A DNA stretch of 64,000 nt from Lachnospiraceae bacterium (GTDB lineage Bacteria; Bacillota; Clostridia; Lachnospirales; Lachnospiraceae), in NCBI GenBank assembly GCA_022796795.1, contig JAAWJI010000010.1:28956-92955 (forward strand). The letters run 5' to 3'. Position numbers and translations under genes: made by a program. The first letter of the stretch is position 1, and each line of letters starts with the position of its first letter. The notes beneath the pieces are model-generated. The model did no database searches and was not told the origin of the DNA. It saw nothing but the letters and a program-made list of their open reading frames with translations. Of the stretch, positions 9,752 to 19,055 are shown piece by piece.

Positions 9752-11119
9752 ATGAATATGCAGAGAATAAGAAAAAATCGATGGGTGTTTGGCATTATCA
9801 TGGCTGCAGCTGCGGTGTACCTGGGGCTTTCCGTATTTTTTATGGATCGCTTTTTCCCGGGAACCCGGGTAAATGGAGAGGATTGCAGCTTTCAGGAGGT
9901 TTCAAAGGTGGAGGAATGGCTTCTCTCCCTGGCGGGAACAGCACCTCTGACTCTGGTGGAGCGGGATGGGACAGAGGAAGAGCTGACGCTGGAGGAACTG
10001 GGAGGCCATTATGAGGCCCGGCATGAGGTGCTGCGGGTGAAGCGCAGCCAGAATGGATTTTTGTGGCCGCGGATGCTGTGGAGGCAGGATCAGTATGAGC
10101 TTTATCCGGAGCCTGTTTTTGACGAGGAGCTGTTTCAGCAGGGTTTAAATAACCTGGAATGTACCCAAAAGAACATGAGCCCCAGAGATGCCCGAGTGAT
10201 CTTTACGGACAGCGGATACCGGGTGGAAGAGGAGCAGGAAGGGGCAAAGCTTAACCGGGAACGGTTTGAGAACGCCATTCGCCAGGCCTTTGCCCAGTTG
10301 GACACAGAGGTGAATCTGGAGGAGAGCGGGTGCTATGAGGAGCCTTCGGTGCGAAGCAGCGACCAGGATTTTCAGGCCATGACCGCTCAGCTGGACTGCT
10401 GGTTTTCCGCCAGGGTTACTTATGAGATTGGGGAAGAGCCTGTGGAGCTGACTGCCAGGCAGCTGCAGAAATGGATTCGCTATTCAGATGGGAAGGCGGA
10501 GCTTCAGACGGAAAAGATCGGGGAATTTATTGATGAGCTGGCGGATACATACGATGGAGAGAGCGCCAAGCGGGTATTCTACAGCACCCGCCGGGGAAGG
10601 ATTGTCCTGACAGACCGGAGGCATAAGTGGATCATTGACCGGGAGGCGGAGACTAAAGCGCTGACGGCCTGCGTCCAGGAGGGAGGCGTCATTAAACGGG
10701 AGCCCTACTACCAGGTGCCGGAGGGCCCCAGCATGGGCTCTGAGATTGGAGACACCTATGTGGAGGTGGACATGGGAGCGCAGCATCTGTGGGTGTACCG
10801 GGAGGGCAAGCTGGTGCTGGAGACGGATGTGGTCACCGGGAATACAGGACTTAGCAGGGGGACTCCGGGAATCCTGGCCTACGTATACAGCAAGGAGCGG
10901 AACCGGGTCCTGCGGGGGCCGGATTATGAAAGCTTCGTAAAATACTGGGTGCCCTTTTACAGGGGCTATGGGATCCATGACGCCTCCTGGAGGGGATCCT
11001 TTGGGGGGAGTATCTATAAGACCAACGGTTCCCATGGGTGCGTGAATATTCCGCCCTCCGTCATGCCGCTTATTTTTGAAAATGTGGAGCTGGGCATGCC
11101 TGTGATTACGTACTATTAG
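9752..11119 (+). CDS. L,D-transpeptidase (YkuD domain) with peptidoglycan-binding domain
   Basis: Makes 3-3 peptidoglycan cross-links or tethers proteins to the wall, outside the membrane. About 455 residues: a short basic cytoplasmic start, one membrane anchor (about residues 11-33), a VanW/PG-binding_4-like middle, and a C-terminal YkuD domain with the catalytic SHGCVN motif near residue 433. An upstream histidine in YGIHDASW is the usual partner. Start is uncertain (9704, 9752 or 9758); ATG 9752 puts the anchor close to the N-terminus. It stands alone between the ilv genes and serC. Confidence 0.88.
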   Translation: MNMQRIRKNRWVFGIIMAAAAVYLGLSVFFMDRFFPGTRVNGEDCSFQEVSKVEEWLLSLAGTAPLTLVERDGTEEELTLEELGGHYEARHEVLRVKRSQNGFLWPRMLWRQDQYELYPEPVFDEELFQQGLNNLECTQKNMSPRDARVIFTDSGYRVEEEQEGAKLNRERFENAIRQAFAQLDTEVNLEESGCYEEPSVRSSDQDFQAMTAQLDCWFSARVTYEIGEEPVELTARQLQKWIRYSDGKAELQTEKIGEFIDELADTYDGESAKRVFYSTRRGRIVLTDRRHKWIIDREAETKALTACVQEGGVIKREPYYQVPEGPSMGSEIGDTYVEVDMGAQHLWVYREGKLVLETDVVTGNTGLSRGTPGILAYVYSKERNRVLRGPDYESFVKYWVPFYRGYGIHDASWRGSFGGSIYKTNGSHGCVNIPPSVMPLIFENVELGMPVITYY

Positions 11120-11180
11120 TCTCTTTGGATAAAGAGATGTCCCAATGTTTCGTCTATTGACAAGAGGAGGAAATGAAAAA

Positions 11181-12263
11181 ATGAGTCGAGTATACAACTT
11201 TTCGGCCGGGCCTGCAGTACTGCCGGAGGAAGTGCTGCGGGAAGCGGCGGCAGAAATGCTGGATTACAAGGGAACCGGCATGTCCGTTATGGAGATGTCC
11301 CACCGTTCTGGGGCATTTGAGGACATATTAAATACAGCAGAGCAGGACCTGCGGGATCTTATGGAGATTCCGGAAAACTATAAGGTGTTGTTTCTCCAGG
11401 GAGGAGCGCATCTGCAGTTTTCCATGATCCCCATGAACTTGATGAAAAACCGGGTGGCAGACTATATTGTGACAGGCCAGTGGGCAAAGCGGGCCTATGA
11501 GGAGGCTGCCATCTTTGGAAAGGCCAATAAAATCGCAGATTCCAGCGACAAAACCTTTTCCTATATTCCGGACTGTTCGGACTTGACTATAAGCCCGGAG
11601 GCGGATTACGTCTATATCTGTGAGAACAATACTATTTACGGAACAAAATTTCATACCCTTCCCAATACCAAGGGAAAGCTTCTGGTGTCCGACGTGTCCT
11701 CCTGTTTTTTGTCAGAGCCTGTGGATGTAAGAAAATACGGCCTGATTTACGGCGGCGTGCAGAAAAATATTGGACCGGCCGGCATGGTGATTGTGATTAT
11801 CCGGGAGGATCTGATTACAAAGGACACGCTTCCGGGAACTCCTACCTATATGAAATATAAGATCCACGCGGATCATGGATCTCTCTATAATACTCCCAAT
11901 TCCTACTGTATTTATATGTGCGGAAAGGTATTCCAATGGCTGAAGGCCATGGGCGGCCTGTCTGTGATGAAGCAGCGCAATGAGGAAAAGGCGGCTATCC
12001 TTTATGATTATCTGGATCAGAGCCGTCTCTTCAGGGGCACGGTGCGAAAAGAGGACCGGTCTCTCATGAATGTGCCCTTTGTTACCGGGGACAAAGAGAA
12101 GGATGAGAAATTTGTGCAGGCCGCAAAGGCTGCAGGTCTGGTGAACCTGAAGGGACACCGGAGCGTGGGCGGCATGCGGGCCAGCATTTACAATGCCATG
12201 CCAAAAGCCGGCGTGGAGGCTCTGGTGGAGTTTATGAGGAAATATGAGGAGGAGAACCGGTAA
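11181..12263 (+). CDS. serC: Phosphoserine aminotransferase
   Basis: PLP enzyme converting 3-phosphohydroxypyruvate plus glutamate to phosphoserine in serine synthesis. 360 residues. Typical sequence: N-terminal YNFSAGPAVLPEEVL, MEMSHRS, LFLQGGA, and the PLP-lysine segment YGGVQKNIGPAG. ATG 11181 is preceded by AGGAGG; an earlier ATG at 11173 is followed at once by a stop. Its TAA overlaps the serA ATG by one base, so the two are translationally coupled. Confidence 0.96.
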   Translation: MSRVYNFSAGPAVLPEEVLREAAAEMLDYKGTGMSVMEMSHRSGAFEDILNTAEQDLRDLMEIPENYKVLFLQGGAHLQFSMIPMNLMKNRVADYIVTGQWAKRAYEEAAIFGKANKIADSSDKTFSYIPDCSDLTISPEADYVYICENNTIYGTKFHTLPNTKGKLLVSDVSSCFLSEPVDVRKYGLIYGGVQKNIGPAGMVIVIIREDLITKDTLPGTPTYMKYKIHADHGSLYNTPNSYCIYMCGKVFQWLKAMGGLSVMKQRNEEKAAILYDYLDQSRLFRGTVRKEDRSLMNVPFVTGDKEKDEKFVQAAKAAGLVNLKGHRSVGGMRASIYNAMPKAGVEALVEFMRKYEEENR

Positions 12264-13426
12264 TGTTTCATTATTATTGTCTGAATCCCATTGCGGCTTT
12301 TGGGCTGGATTATTTTACAAAAGATTATGACGCGGCGGAGAAAATCGAGGAGGCGGATGCGGTTCTGGTGCGAAGCGCGGCCATGCACGACATGGAACTG
12401 CCCCAGAGGCTCTGCGCTGTGGCACGGGCGGGAGCCGGTGTGAATAACATTCCCCTGGAGAAATGCTCCGAGCAGGGAATTGTGGTGTTTAATACGCCGG
12501 GAGCCAATGCAAACGGCGTGAAGGAGCTGGTTATTGCCGGTCTTTTGCTGGCTTCCCGGGATATTATTGGAGGCGTAAACTGGGTGCAGTCCGAGCGTAT
12601 GAATGAGGAGATTGCCAAGGAGTCGGAAAAGCAGAAAAAGCAGTTTGCCGGGCAGGAGATTCTGGGAAAGAAGCTTGGAATCATCGGCCTGGGAGCCATC
12701 GGGGTGCAGGTAGCCAACGCAGCCACCCATCTGGGGATGGAGGTGCTGGGGTATGATCCCTATATTTCCGTGGAGGCGGCCTGGAATCTGTCCCGGAGTA
12801 TCCGCCATATTACCAATGTGGACGACATTTATCGGGAGTGCGACTATATTACCATCCATGTGCCCCTTTTGGACAGTACCAGACAGATGATCAATGCAGC
12901 GGCCATCTCCCGCATGAAGGACGGGGTGGTGGTATTAAACTTTGCCCGGGATCTCCTGGTGGAGGAAAAAGACATGGTGGCGGCGCTTCGAAGCGGTAAG
13001 GTGAAGCGCTATGTGACGGATTTCCCCAATCCTACCACGGCAGGAGCCAGAGGCACCATTGTGATTCCTCATCTGGGAGCATCCACCACAGAGGCGGAGG
13101 AAAATTGCGCCCGGGCGGCGGTGAAGGAGATCCGCTGCTTTCTGGAGCATGGAAATATTAAGAATTCCGTGAATTATCCGGACTGTGATATGGGAATCCC
13201 GGCGTATCCCAGCCGGATCGCCATTGCGCACCGGAATATCCGGAATATGCTGGGGCAGTTTACCACGGTCATCAGCAGTGAGGACCACAATATCGGGAAT
13301 ATGACAAACAAGAGCCGGGGAGACTATGCCTATTCCATGTTTGATCTGGAATCCAAGGCAAGTCCGGAGCTGATTGGGAAGCTTGAGGCGATTCAGGGCG
13401 TGCTGAAGGTGAGGGTGATCCAGTAA
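12263..13426 (+). CDS. serA: D-3-phosphoglycerate dehydrogenase
   Basis: NAD-dependent oxidation of 3-phosphoglycerate, the first step of serine synthesis. 387 residues: N-terminal substrate domain, Rossmann domain with GIIGLGAIGVQVA, the D-2-hydroxyacid dehydrogenase pattern NFARDLLVEE, catalytic HLGASTTEAE, and a short C-terminal ACT domain (about 318-387). The compact form without the extra ASB domain is the shorter SerA type. It overlaps serC by 1 nt and the DUF1015 gene by 1 nt. Confidence 0.95.
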   Translation: MFHYYCLNPIAAFGLDYFTKDYDAAEKIEEADAVLVRSAAMHDMELPQRLCAVARAGAGVNNIPLEKCSEQGIVVFNTPGANANGVKELVIAGLLLASRDIIGGVNWVQSERMNEEIAKESEKQKKQFAGQEILGKKLGIIGLGAIGVQVANAATHLGMEVLGYDPYISVEAAWNLSRSIRHITNVDDIYRECDYITIHVPLLDSTRQMINAAAISRMKDGVVVLNFARDLLVEEKDMVAALRSGKVKRYVTDFPNPTTAGARGTIVIPHLGASTTEAEENCARAAVKEIRCFLEHGNIKNSVNYPDCDMGIPAYPSRIAIAHRNIRNMLGQFTTVISSEDHNIGNMTNKSRGDYAYSMFDLESKASPELIGKLEAIQGVLKVRVIQ

Positions 13427-14667
13427 TGGCAGTATTTCAGGCATTTCGCTGCATTCATCCTGCTCCCGGTCTGGAGCAGGAGATTGCGGCTCTGCCCTAT
13501 GACGTATACAGCAGAGAGGAGGCGCTGGCAGCGGTGAAGAACTGTCCGCGCTCCTTTCTGCGCATTGACCGGGCGGAGACCCAGTTTCCATCCCAGGTAG
13601 ACGCCTATGATGAACGGGTGTATGAGAAGGCCCGGGATCTTTTGTGGTCCATGGTAGAGCAGGGGGAATTTGTGGAGGAGGCCAAACCTGCCTACTATCT
13701 TTATGAGCTGACCATGAACGGGCGAAGTCAGACGGGAATTGTGGGCTGCGCATCCATAGACGACTATCTGTCTGGGGTGATCAAAAAACATGAGAATACC
13801 CGGGCGGAAAAGGAGCGGGATCGAATCCGCCATGTGGATGTGTGCGGAGCCCAGACAGGCCCCATTTTTCTGGCCTACCGGCAGGAGGAGCGGATTTCTC
13901 AAATCGTGGATACCGCAAAAGAGCAGGAGCCTATGTTTTCCTTTGTATCTGAGGACGGAGTGGGCCACCGGGGCTGGAGGATTGAGGGACCCCAGCAGAT
14001 CTGGGCGCTGTCCGAGGCCTTTTGGAGCATTCCCCATCTGTATATTGCAGACGGACATCACCGGGCGGCCTCGGCCGTGCAGGTAGGACAGCTTCGCCGC
14101 CAGAGCTGCCCGGCTGTTACCGGGGAGGAACCCTTTCACTATTTTCTGGCTGTGGCGTTTCCGGATACCCAGCTTCAGATCCTGGACTACAACCGGGTGG
14201 TAAGGGATTTGAACGGGCTGAGCAGGGCGGAATTTCTGGAGCGGGCGGGAGAGAGCTTTCAGATCCAGCTTCTGAGTGAGCGCAGGAAGCCTGATGAGAA
14301 AGGCACTGTGACCATGTTTCTGGAGGAACAGTGGTATCTCCTGCGGGCAAAGCCGGAGATTCGAACCAGCGATCCTGTGGACGGGCTGGACGTATCCCTT
14401 TTGCAGAACTATCTGATGGGACCGGTACTTGGGATCGGCGATCCCCGGACCGACCGGCGCATAGATTTTGTGGGCGGGATCCGGGGGCTGGAAGAGCTGG
14501 AACGCCGGGTTCATACGGATATGAAGGCGGCCTTCGCCATGTATCCTACCTCCATGGAGGAGCTGTTTGCAGTGGCGGACGCAGGGCTTTTGATGCCGCC
14601 GAAATCCACTTGGTTTGAGCCTAAGCTTCGCAGCGGATTGTTTATCCATGGTATTGGACGGAAATAA
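13426..14667 (+). CDS. DUF1015 family protein, serine-operon partner
   Basis: Member of the DUF1015 family (413 residues), whose biochemical role I do not know. Visible hallmarks are the N-terminal ALPYDVYSREEA and the central YIADGHHRAASA motif, which looks like a metal or phosphate site. It starts on the last base of serA (TAATG overlap), so it is made in step with SerA and SerC. This coupling suggests a job in serine metabolism or its control (inference). No signal peptide or membrane segment. Confidence 0.85.
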   Translation: MAVFQAFRCIHPAPGLEQEIAALPYDVYSREEALAAVKNCPRSFLRIDRAETQFPSQVDAYDERVYEKARDLLWSMVEQGEFVEEAKPAYYLYELTMNGRSQTGIVGCASIDDYLSGVIKKHENTRAEKERDRIRHVDVCGAQTGPIFLAYRQEERISQIVDTAKEQEPMFSFVSEDGVGHRGWRIEGPQQIWALSEAFWSIPHLYIADGHHRAASAVQVGQLRRQSCPAVTGEEPFHYFLAVAFPDTQLQILDYNRVVRDLNGLSRAEFLERAGESFQIQLLSERRKPDEKGTVTMFLEEQWYLLRAKPEIRTSDPVDGLDVSLLQNYLMGPVLGIGDPRTDRRIDFVGGIRGLEELERRVHTDMKAAFAMYPTSMEELFAVADAGLLMPPKSTWFEPKLRSGLFIHGIGRK

Positions 14668-14680
14668 TATTCTGAATTGA

Positions 14681-14708
14681 TTGAAATTTTCTGAGATTAT
14701 GGTATACT
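14681..14708 (+). promoter_or_regulatory. Promoter of pyrH and downstream genes
   Basis: TTGAAA 14681-14686, 16-bp spacer, TATACT 14703-14708, 75 bp upstream of the pyrH start. It follows the DUF1015 stop by 14 bp. Confidence 0.6.
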
Positions 14709-14782
14709 GTACGCAGAAGCTCTATAGGGTAGAAATGGAAAGCTATATTGCGTATGTCTATATACGAAGTCAGGAGAATACT

Positions 14783-15481
14783 ATGAAACGAGTTTTACTG
14801 AAACTGAGCGGAGAGGCCCTTGCCGGGGAAAAGCACACCGGGTTTGACGAGGCTACGGTGCTGGGGGTGGCCGGGCAGGTGAAAGCGCTGGTGGATGATG
14901 GAATCCAGGTGGGGATCGTCATCGGCGGCGGAAACTTCTGGAGAGGCCGGACCAGCGAGCATATGGACCGCACCAAGGCGGATCAGATCGGCATGCTGGC
15001 AACGGTGATGAATTGTATTTACGTGTCGGAGATTTTCCGGTATGCAGGTATGGGGACTGAGGTTTTGACACCTTTTGAATGTGGGGGCTTTGCCAAGCTG
15101 TTTACCAAGGACCGGGCTGTGAAATATCTGAAGCAGGGAAAGGTGGTATTTTTTGCAGGAGGCACGGGACATCCCTATTTTTCCACGGATACTACTACCA
15201 CGCTGCGCGCCATTGAGATTGAGGCGGATGTGATTTTGCTGGCCAAGGCTGTGGACGGCGTGTATGACAGCGATCCTAAGGTGAATCCATCGGCCAGAAA
15301 GTTTGACGAGATTTCCATTGCCCAGGTGGTAGATCAGCGCCTAGCGGTTATGGATTTGACGGCTTCCATTATGTGCATGGAAAATCATATGCCTATGCTG
15401 GTGTTTGGGCTGGGTCAGCCAAACAGCATTGTAAATACAGTAAAGGGTAAGTTTACGGGGACAAAAATTACAGTAGGGTAA
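14783..15481 (+). CDS. pyrH: UMP kinase (uridylate kinase)
   Basis: Phosphorylates UMP to UDP with ATP; a hexameric cytoplasmic enzyme of pyrimidine metabolism. 232 residues from ATG 14783, which has AGGAG 6 nt upstream; the frame further left contains the promoter. Motifs: KLSGEALAG (phosphate loop), GGGNFWRG, DTTTTLRAIEIEADVILLAK and the nucleotide loop VDGVYDSDPK. It is followed 15 bp later by frr, the usual pyrH-frr pairing, although rpsB and tsf are not next to it here. Confidence 0.96.
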   Translation: MKRVLLKLSGEALAGEKHTGFDEATVLGVAGQVKALVDDGIQVGIVIGGGNFWRGRTSEHMDRTKADQIGMLATVMNCIYVSEIFRYAGMGTEVLTPFECGGFAKLFTKDRAVKYLKQGKVVFFAGGTGHPYFSTDTTTTLRAIEIEADVILLAKAVDGVYDSDPKVNPSARKFDEISIAQVVDQRLAVMDLTASIMCMENHMPMLVFGLGQPNSIVNTVKGKFTGTKITVG

Positions 15482-15496
15482 CGGAGGTTTTAAGGT

Positions 15497-16051
15497 ATGG
15501 ATGAGAGATTGAAAATTTATGAGGAAAAGATGACCAAGTCCTTTGATTCCATGATGCGGGAATTTGCTTCTATCCGGGCAGGACGGGCCAATCCCCATGT
15601 GCTGGATAAGATTCGGGTGGATTATTATGGAACGCCTACTCCCATTCAGCAGGTGGGAAACGTATCGGTGCCGGAGCCGCGGATGCTGCAGATTCAACCT
15701 TGGGATAAGAGCCTTCTGAAAGCCGTGGAGAAAGCGATTTTGACATCGGATCTGGGAATTAATCCCAGCAGCGACGGCTCTGTGATCCGTCTTATATTTC
15801 CGGAACTCACGGAGGAGCGCAGAAAAGAACTGGTGAAGGATATTAAGAAAAAGGGCGAGGCAGCCAAGGTTGCCATGCGCAATATCCGCCGGGATGCCAA
15901 TGAAAGCTTCAAGAAGATGAACAAGGCCAGCGAGATTTCTGAGGATGATCAGAAGGAGCTGGAGACCAAGGTGCAGAAGATGACGGACAAGTATGTGGCG
16001 GATGTGGACAAGGCCGTGGAGGAGAAGTCTAGGGAGATTCTGACCGTATAG
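15497..16051 (+). CDS. frr: Ribosome recycling factor
   Basis: Splits the post-termination ribosome together with EF-G. 184 residues, the normal length. Characteristic sequence: FASIRAGRANPHVLDKIRVDYYG and the helical C-terminus VADVDKAVEEKSREIL. ACGGAGG is the ribosome site. A terminator follows about 90 bp downstream. Confidence 0.97.
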   Translation: MDERLKIYEEKMTKSFDSMMREFASIRAGRANPHVLDKIRVDYYGTPTPIQQVGNVSVPEPRMLQIQPWDKSLLKAVEKAILTSDLGINPSSDGSVIRLIFPELTEERRKELVKDIKKKGEAAKVAMRNIRRDANESFKKMNKASEISEDDQKELETKVQKMTDKYVADVDKAVEEKSREILTV

Positions 16052-16138
16052 GGATGATTCTGTGGCCAAAAAAGCAGAATGATGTATTATATTTGAATTG
16101 TAGGCAGAGAGATAGACAGTGTGAGGATGCAAAAGGGG

Positions 16139-16172
16139 CGGGGTTTCTTTGTAAACCCCGTTTCTGTTGTTG
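16139..16172 (+). terminator. Terminator after frr
   Basis: CGGGGTTT (16139-16146) pairs with AAACCCCG (16153-16160), loop CTTTGT, followed by a T-rich stretch. It separates pyrH-frr from uppS, though some read-through is likely. Confidence 0.65.
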
Positions 16173-16238
16173 AATCCTCTGATTTTCGCTGGCAACGAGT
16201 GACAGGGAACATCTGTTTACGGATATAGGGAGGTTGGG

Positions 16239-16949
16239 ATGAAGATTCCACAGCATGTGGCAATTATTTTGGATGGAAACGGGCGCTGGGCCAAAAAGAA
16301 AGGCATGCCCAGAAATTACGGTCATGTCCAGGGAAGTAAGACTGTGGAGAGGATCTGCGAGGACGCCTACCGCATGGGAATTCAATACCTGACTGTGTAC
16401 GCTTTTTCCACAGAGAACTGGAAGCGGCCCCAGGATGAGGTAGACGCCCTTATGGGACTCTTGCGCAATTATATGAAAACCTGTCTGAAGACAGCGGAGA
16501 AGAACCGGATGCGGGTGCGGGTCATCGGAGATGTGTCCGGACTGGATCCGGATATTCGGCAGCGGATTCTGGAATTGGAGGAGGCCTCCAAAGACAACGA
16601 CGGACTGCATTTTCAGATTGCCATTAACTATGGCGGACGGGATGAGATGGTGCGGGCCATGAGGCGCATGGCAGCGGATCAGGCGGCAGGTCTTTGGAAC
16701 CCGGAGGATATTACAGAGGAGCGCTTTGCCTCCTACCTGGATACGGCGGGGATTCCGGATCCGGATCTTCTGATCCGGACCAGCGGAGAGCTGCGGTTGT
16801 CCAATTTCCTTCTGTGGCAGCTGGCCTATACGGAATTCTATATTACGGATGTTTTGTGGCCGGATTTCACAAAAGCGGAATTGGAAAGGGCTATTGTGCA
16901 GTATAATAATAGAGACAGAAGATATGGCGGGGTAAAGGAGGAGGCGTAA
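16239..16949 (+). CDS. uppS: Isoprenyl transferase (undecaprenyl diphosphate synthase)
   Basis: Builds the C55 lipid carrier for peptidoglycan by adding isopentenyl units in cis. 236 residues. Motifs of cis-prenyltransferases: VAIILDGNGRWAKKKG with the catalytic Asp, FSTENWKRP, YGGRDEMV and LIRTSGELRLSNFLLWQ. GGGAGG lies 5 to 8 nt upstream of ATG. It abuts cdsA with no gap. Confidence 0.97.
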   Translation: MKIPQHVAIILDGNGRWAKKKGMPRNYGHVQGSKTVERICEDAYRMGIQYLTVYAFSTENWKRPQDEVDALMGLLRNYMKTCLKTAEKNRMRVRVIGDVSGLDPDIRQRILELEEASKDNDGLHFQIAINYGGRDEMVRAMRRMAADQAAGLWNPEDITEERFASYLDTAGIPDPDLLIRTSGELRLSNFLLWQLAYTEFYITDVLWPDFTKAELERAIVQYNNRDRRYGGVKEEA

Positions 16950-17756
16950 ATGAAGGCGTTTATGACAAGACTGACCAGCGGAATTGTGCTGCTTGCCATG
17001 ATTATTTCTGTGGGGCTCCTGGGAGGCTGGGTGCTCTTCGCCTTCACGCTTACAATTTCCCTGATTGGGCTCTGGGAGTTCTGCCGGGTGTTTCATTTGG
17101 AGAAAAAAAGTCTGGGGCTTCTGGGCCTGCTTTTTACTGTCATATACTATCTGTGCGTGCGCAACCGGCATGTATCCATGGAGACGGGCATGGTAGTTCT
17201 TTTGTCCTATCTGATCTGCGCTATGGCGGTGTACGTGTTCACCTTTCCCAAGTATAAGACGGAGGAGATTATGGCAGCCGTATTCGGTATGTTTTATGTG
17301 ACTGTCATGCTTTCCTTTATCTATCTGACCCGGGAGATACCCCTGGAAGGGGTGGAAGGAAAATTTTTATTCTTTCTTATTTTTATCTGCTCCTGGGGGT
17401 GCGATACCTGCGCCTACGCAGTGGGAATGCTGCTGGGACGCCATAAGCTGGCCCCGGTGTTAAGCCCAAAGAAATCCGTGGAGGGCGGCATTGGCGGCGT
17501 GGTTGGAGCGGCTCTTCTGGGATTTCTATATGGAAAATTTTTCATGAGCCATGGGGGAGTCTGCGCCCTGATCTGCGCGGTGGGCGCCGTGGTGTCCCAG
17601 GTGGGAGATCTGGCGGCCTCGGCCATTAAGCGGAATCATGAGATCAAGGATTATGGAACCCTGATTCCGGGACACGGAGGAATTTTAGACCGCTTTGACA
17701 GCGTGATTTTTACGGCGCCTATTATCTATGTAATGGCTGTGCTTATGATGCGGTAG
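16950..17756 (+). CDS. cdsA: Phosphatidate cytidylyltransferase
   Basis: Makes CDP-diacylglycerol, the precursor of bacterial phospholipids, in the membrane. 268 residues with about seven hydrophobic segments. The CdsA signature is complete near the C-terminus (SPKKSVEGGIGG, then GDLAASAIKRNHEIKDYG, then PGHGGILDRFDS). Its ribosome site AGGAGGAGG lies inside the end of uppS. A 180-bp spacer without a gene separates it from rseP, where many Firmicutes carry dxr. Confidence 0.95.
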   Translation: MKAFMTRLTSGIVLLAMIISVGLLGGWVLFAFTLTISLIGLWEFCRVFHLEKKSLGLLGLLFTVIYYLCVRNRHVSMETGMVVLLSYLICAMAVYVFTFPKYKTEEIMAAVFGMFYVTVMLSFIYLTREIPLEGVEGKFLFFLIFICSWGCDTCAYAVGMLLGRHKLAPVLSPKKSVEGGIGGVVGAALLGFLYGKFFMSHGGVCALICAVGAVVSQVGDLAASAIKRNHEIKDYGTLIPGHGGILDRFDSVIFTAPIIYVMAVLMMR

Positions 17757-17936
17757 GCAATGCTGTGGAGAAATAAACAGATGATGCGGCAGGCAGTATT
17801 GTGGCGGAAAGGCTCAGCGGTTATGCGGCCCAAGAGATAGAAACGGGTGATGGGGCAGGATGAAAGCTGCGGGCAGAACACAAAAGGTTGAACAAAAAGC
17901 GGCAAATCTATGAAATGATTGAGAGCAGGTGGTAAA

Positions 17937-19034
17937 TTGCGTATTATAATAGCGCTGTTAATTTTCAGTTTGTTAATCATCGTACATGAGTTGGGACATT
18001 TTCTGCTGGCCAAGCGGGGCGGTATTCGGGTCAATGAGTTTTCCCTGGGCATGGGACCTCGTCTTTTAAGCAAGCAGCTGGGAGAAACCCGATACTCCCT
18101 GAAGCTTTTTCCCTTCGGGGGATCCTGTATGATGGAGGGAGAGGACGGACTTTACGAGGAGGAGACTTTGGAGGAGACAGGAGATTCCCGCGAAGACAGG
18201 AGAGAAGAGTCCCAGAGGAAGCTGCCCTCCTATTCCTTTGGAGCAAAATCAGTTTGGGTGCGGATTTCTGTGGTGGCGGCCGGCCCTGTTTTCAATTTTA
18301 TTCTGGCTTTTTTGCTGGCCCTGTTTATTATTGGGAGTATCGGCTATGACGAGCCTCGGGTTCAGGGTGTGGCGGAAGGATTTCCAGCCCAGGAGGCAGG
18401 AATTCAGCCGGGAGATAAGATTATCAAGATGAATCATACCAGGATTCATGTCTACCGGGAAGTCAGCATGTATGTGCAAACGCACCAGCAGGAGACCGTG
18501 AACGTGGTTTATGAGCGGGATGGAGAGCGCTACAGCGTGACTCTGGAGCCTAAGCAGGCGGAGGACGGTCAGTATTATCTGGGCTTCAAGGGAGGCGGCG
18601 TCCAGGTCAGGGGCGGTATCCTGAAAACGCTGGAATACAGCCTCTATGAGGTAAAATATTGGATTTCCCTTACCATTCAAAGTTTAGGGATGCTGATCCA
18701 GGGCCAGGTGGGAGCGGATGAGGTGTCGGGACCAGTGGGGATTGTCAATGCTATTGGGGAGTCCTACGAGACCAGCAGGCAGGACGGTTTCTTTTATGTT
18801 TTGCTGAGTATGGCCTATATGTCCCTGTTGCTGACCGCCAATCTGGGCGTGATGAATTTGCTGCCTATTCCGGCTCTGGACGGAGGTCGGCTGGTGTTCC
18901 TTTTTCTGGAGGCTATTCGCGGCAAGGCTGTGGATCCGGAGAAAGAGGGCATGGTTCATTTTGCAGGCCTTATGGTGCTTATGGCCGTAATGGTGCTTGT
19001 GTTATTTAATGATGTGAGACAGATTTTCTTTTAG
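17937..19034 (+). CDS. rseP: RIP metalloprotease RseP (site-2 protease)
   Basis: Membrane zinc protease that cuts within transmembrane segments of anti-sigma factors and signal-peptide remnants. 365 residues from TTG 17937, which follows AGGTGG. The first helix carries the zinc motif HELGH (about residues 16-20); a PDZ domain lies in the middle (about 125-200); the C-terminal NLLPIPALDGGRL gives the third zinc ligand. An acidic insert (EDGLYEEETLEETGDSRED) sits between the first helix and the PDZ domain. The TTG start suggests modest expression. Confidence 0.93.
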   Translation: MRIIIALLIFSLLIIVHELGHFLLAKRGGIRVNEFSLGMGPRLLSKQLGETRYSLKLFPFGGSCMMEGEDGLYEEETLEETGDSREDRREESQRKLPSYSFGAKSVWVRISVVAAGPVFNFILAFLLALFIIGSIGYDEPRVQGVAEGFPAQEAGIQPGDKIIKMNHTRIHVYREVSMYVQTHQQETVNVVYERDGERYSVTLEPKQAEDGQYYLGFKGGGVQVRGGILKTLEYSLYEVKYWISLTIQSLGMLIQGQVGADEVSGPVGIVNAIGESYETSRQDGFFYVLLSMAYMSLLLTANLGVMNLLPIPALDGGRLVFLFLEAIRGKAVDPEKEGMVHFAGLMVLMAVMVLVLFNDVRQIFF

Positions 19035-19055
19035 ACAAAGGAGAAGTGAGAGGCT

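Noticed and set aside
13393..14649. Minus-strand open frame of 418 codons opposite the DUF1015 gene
   Set aside because: Antisense shadow caused by biased codon use; no motifs.
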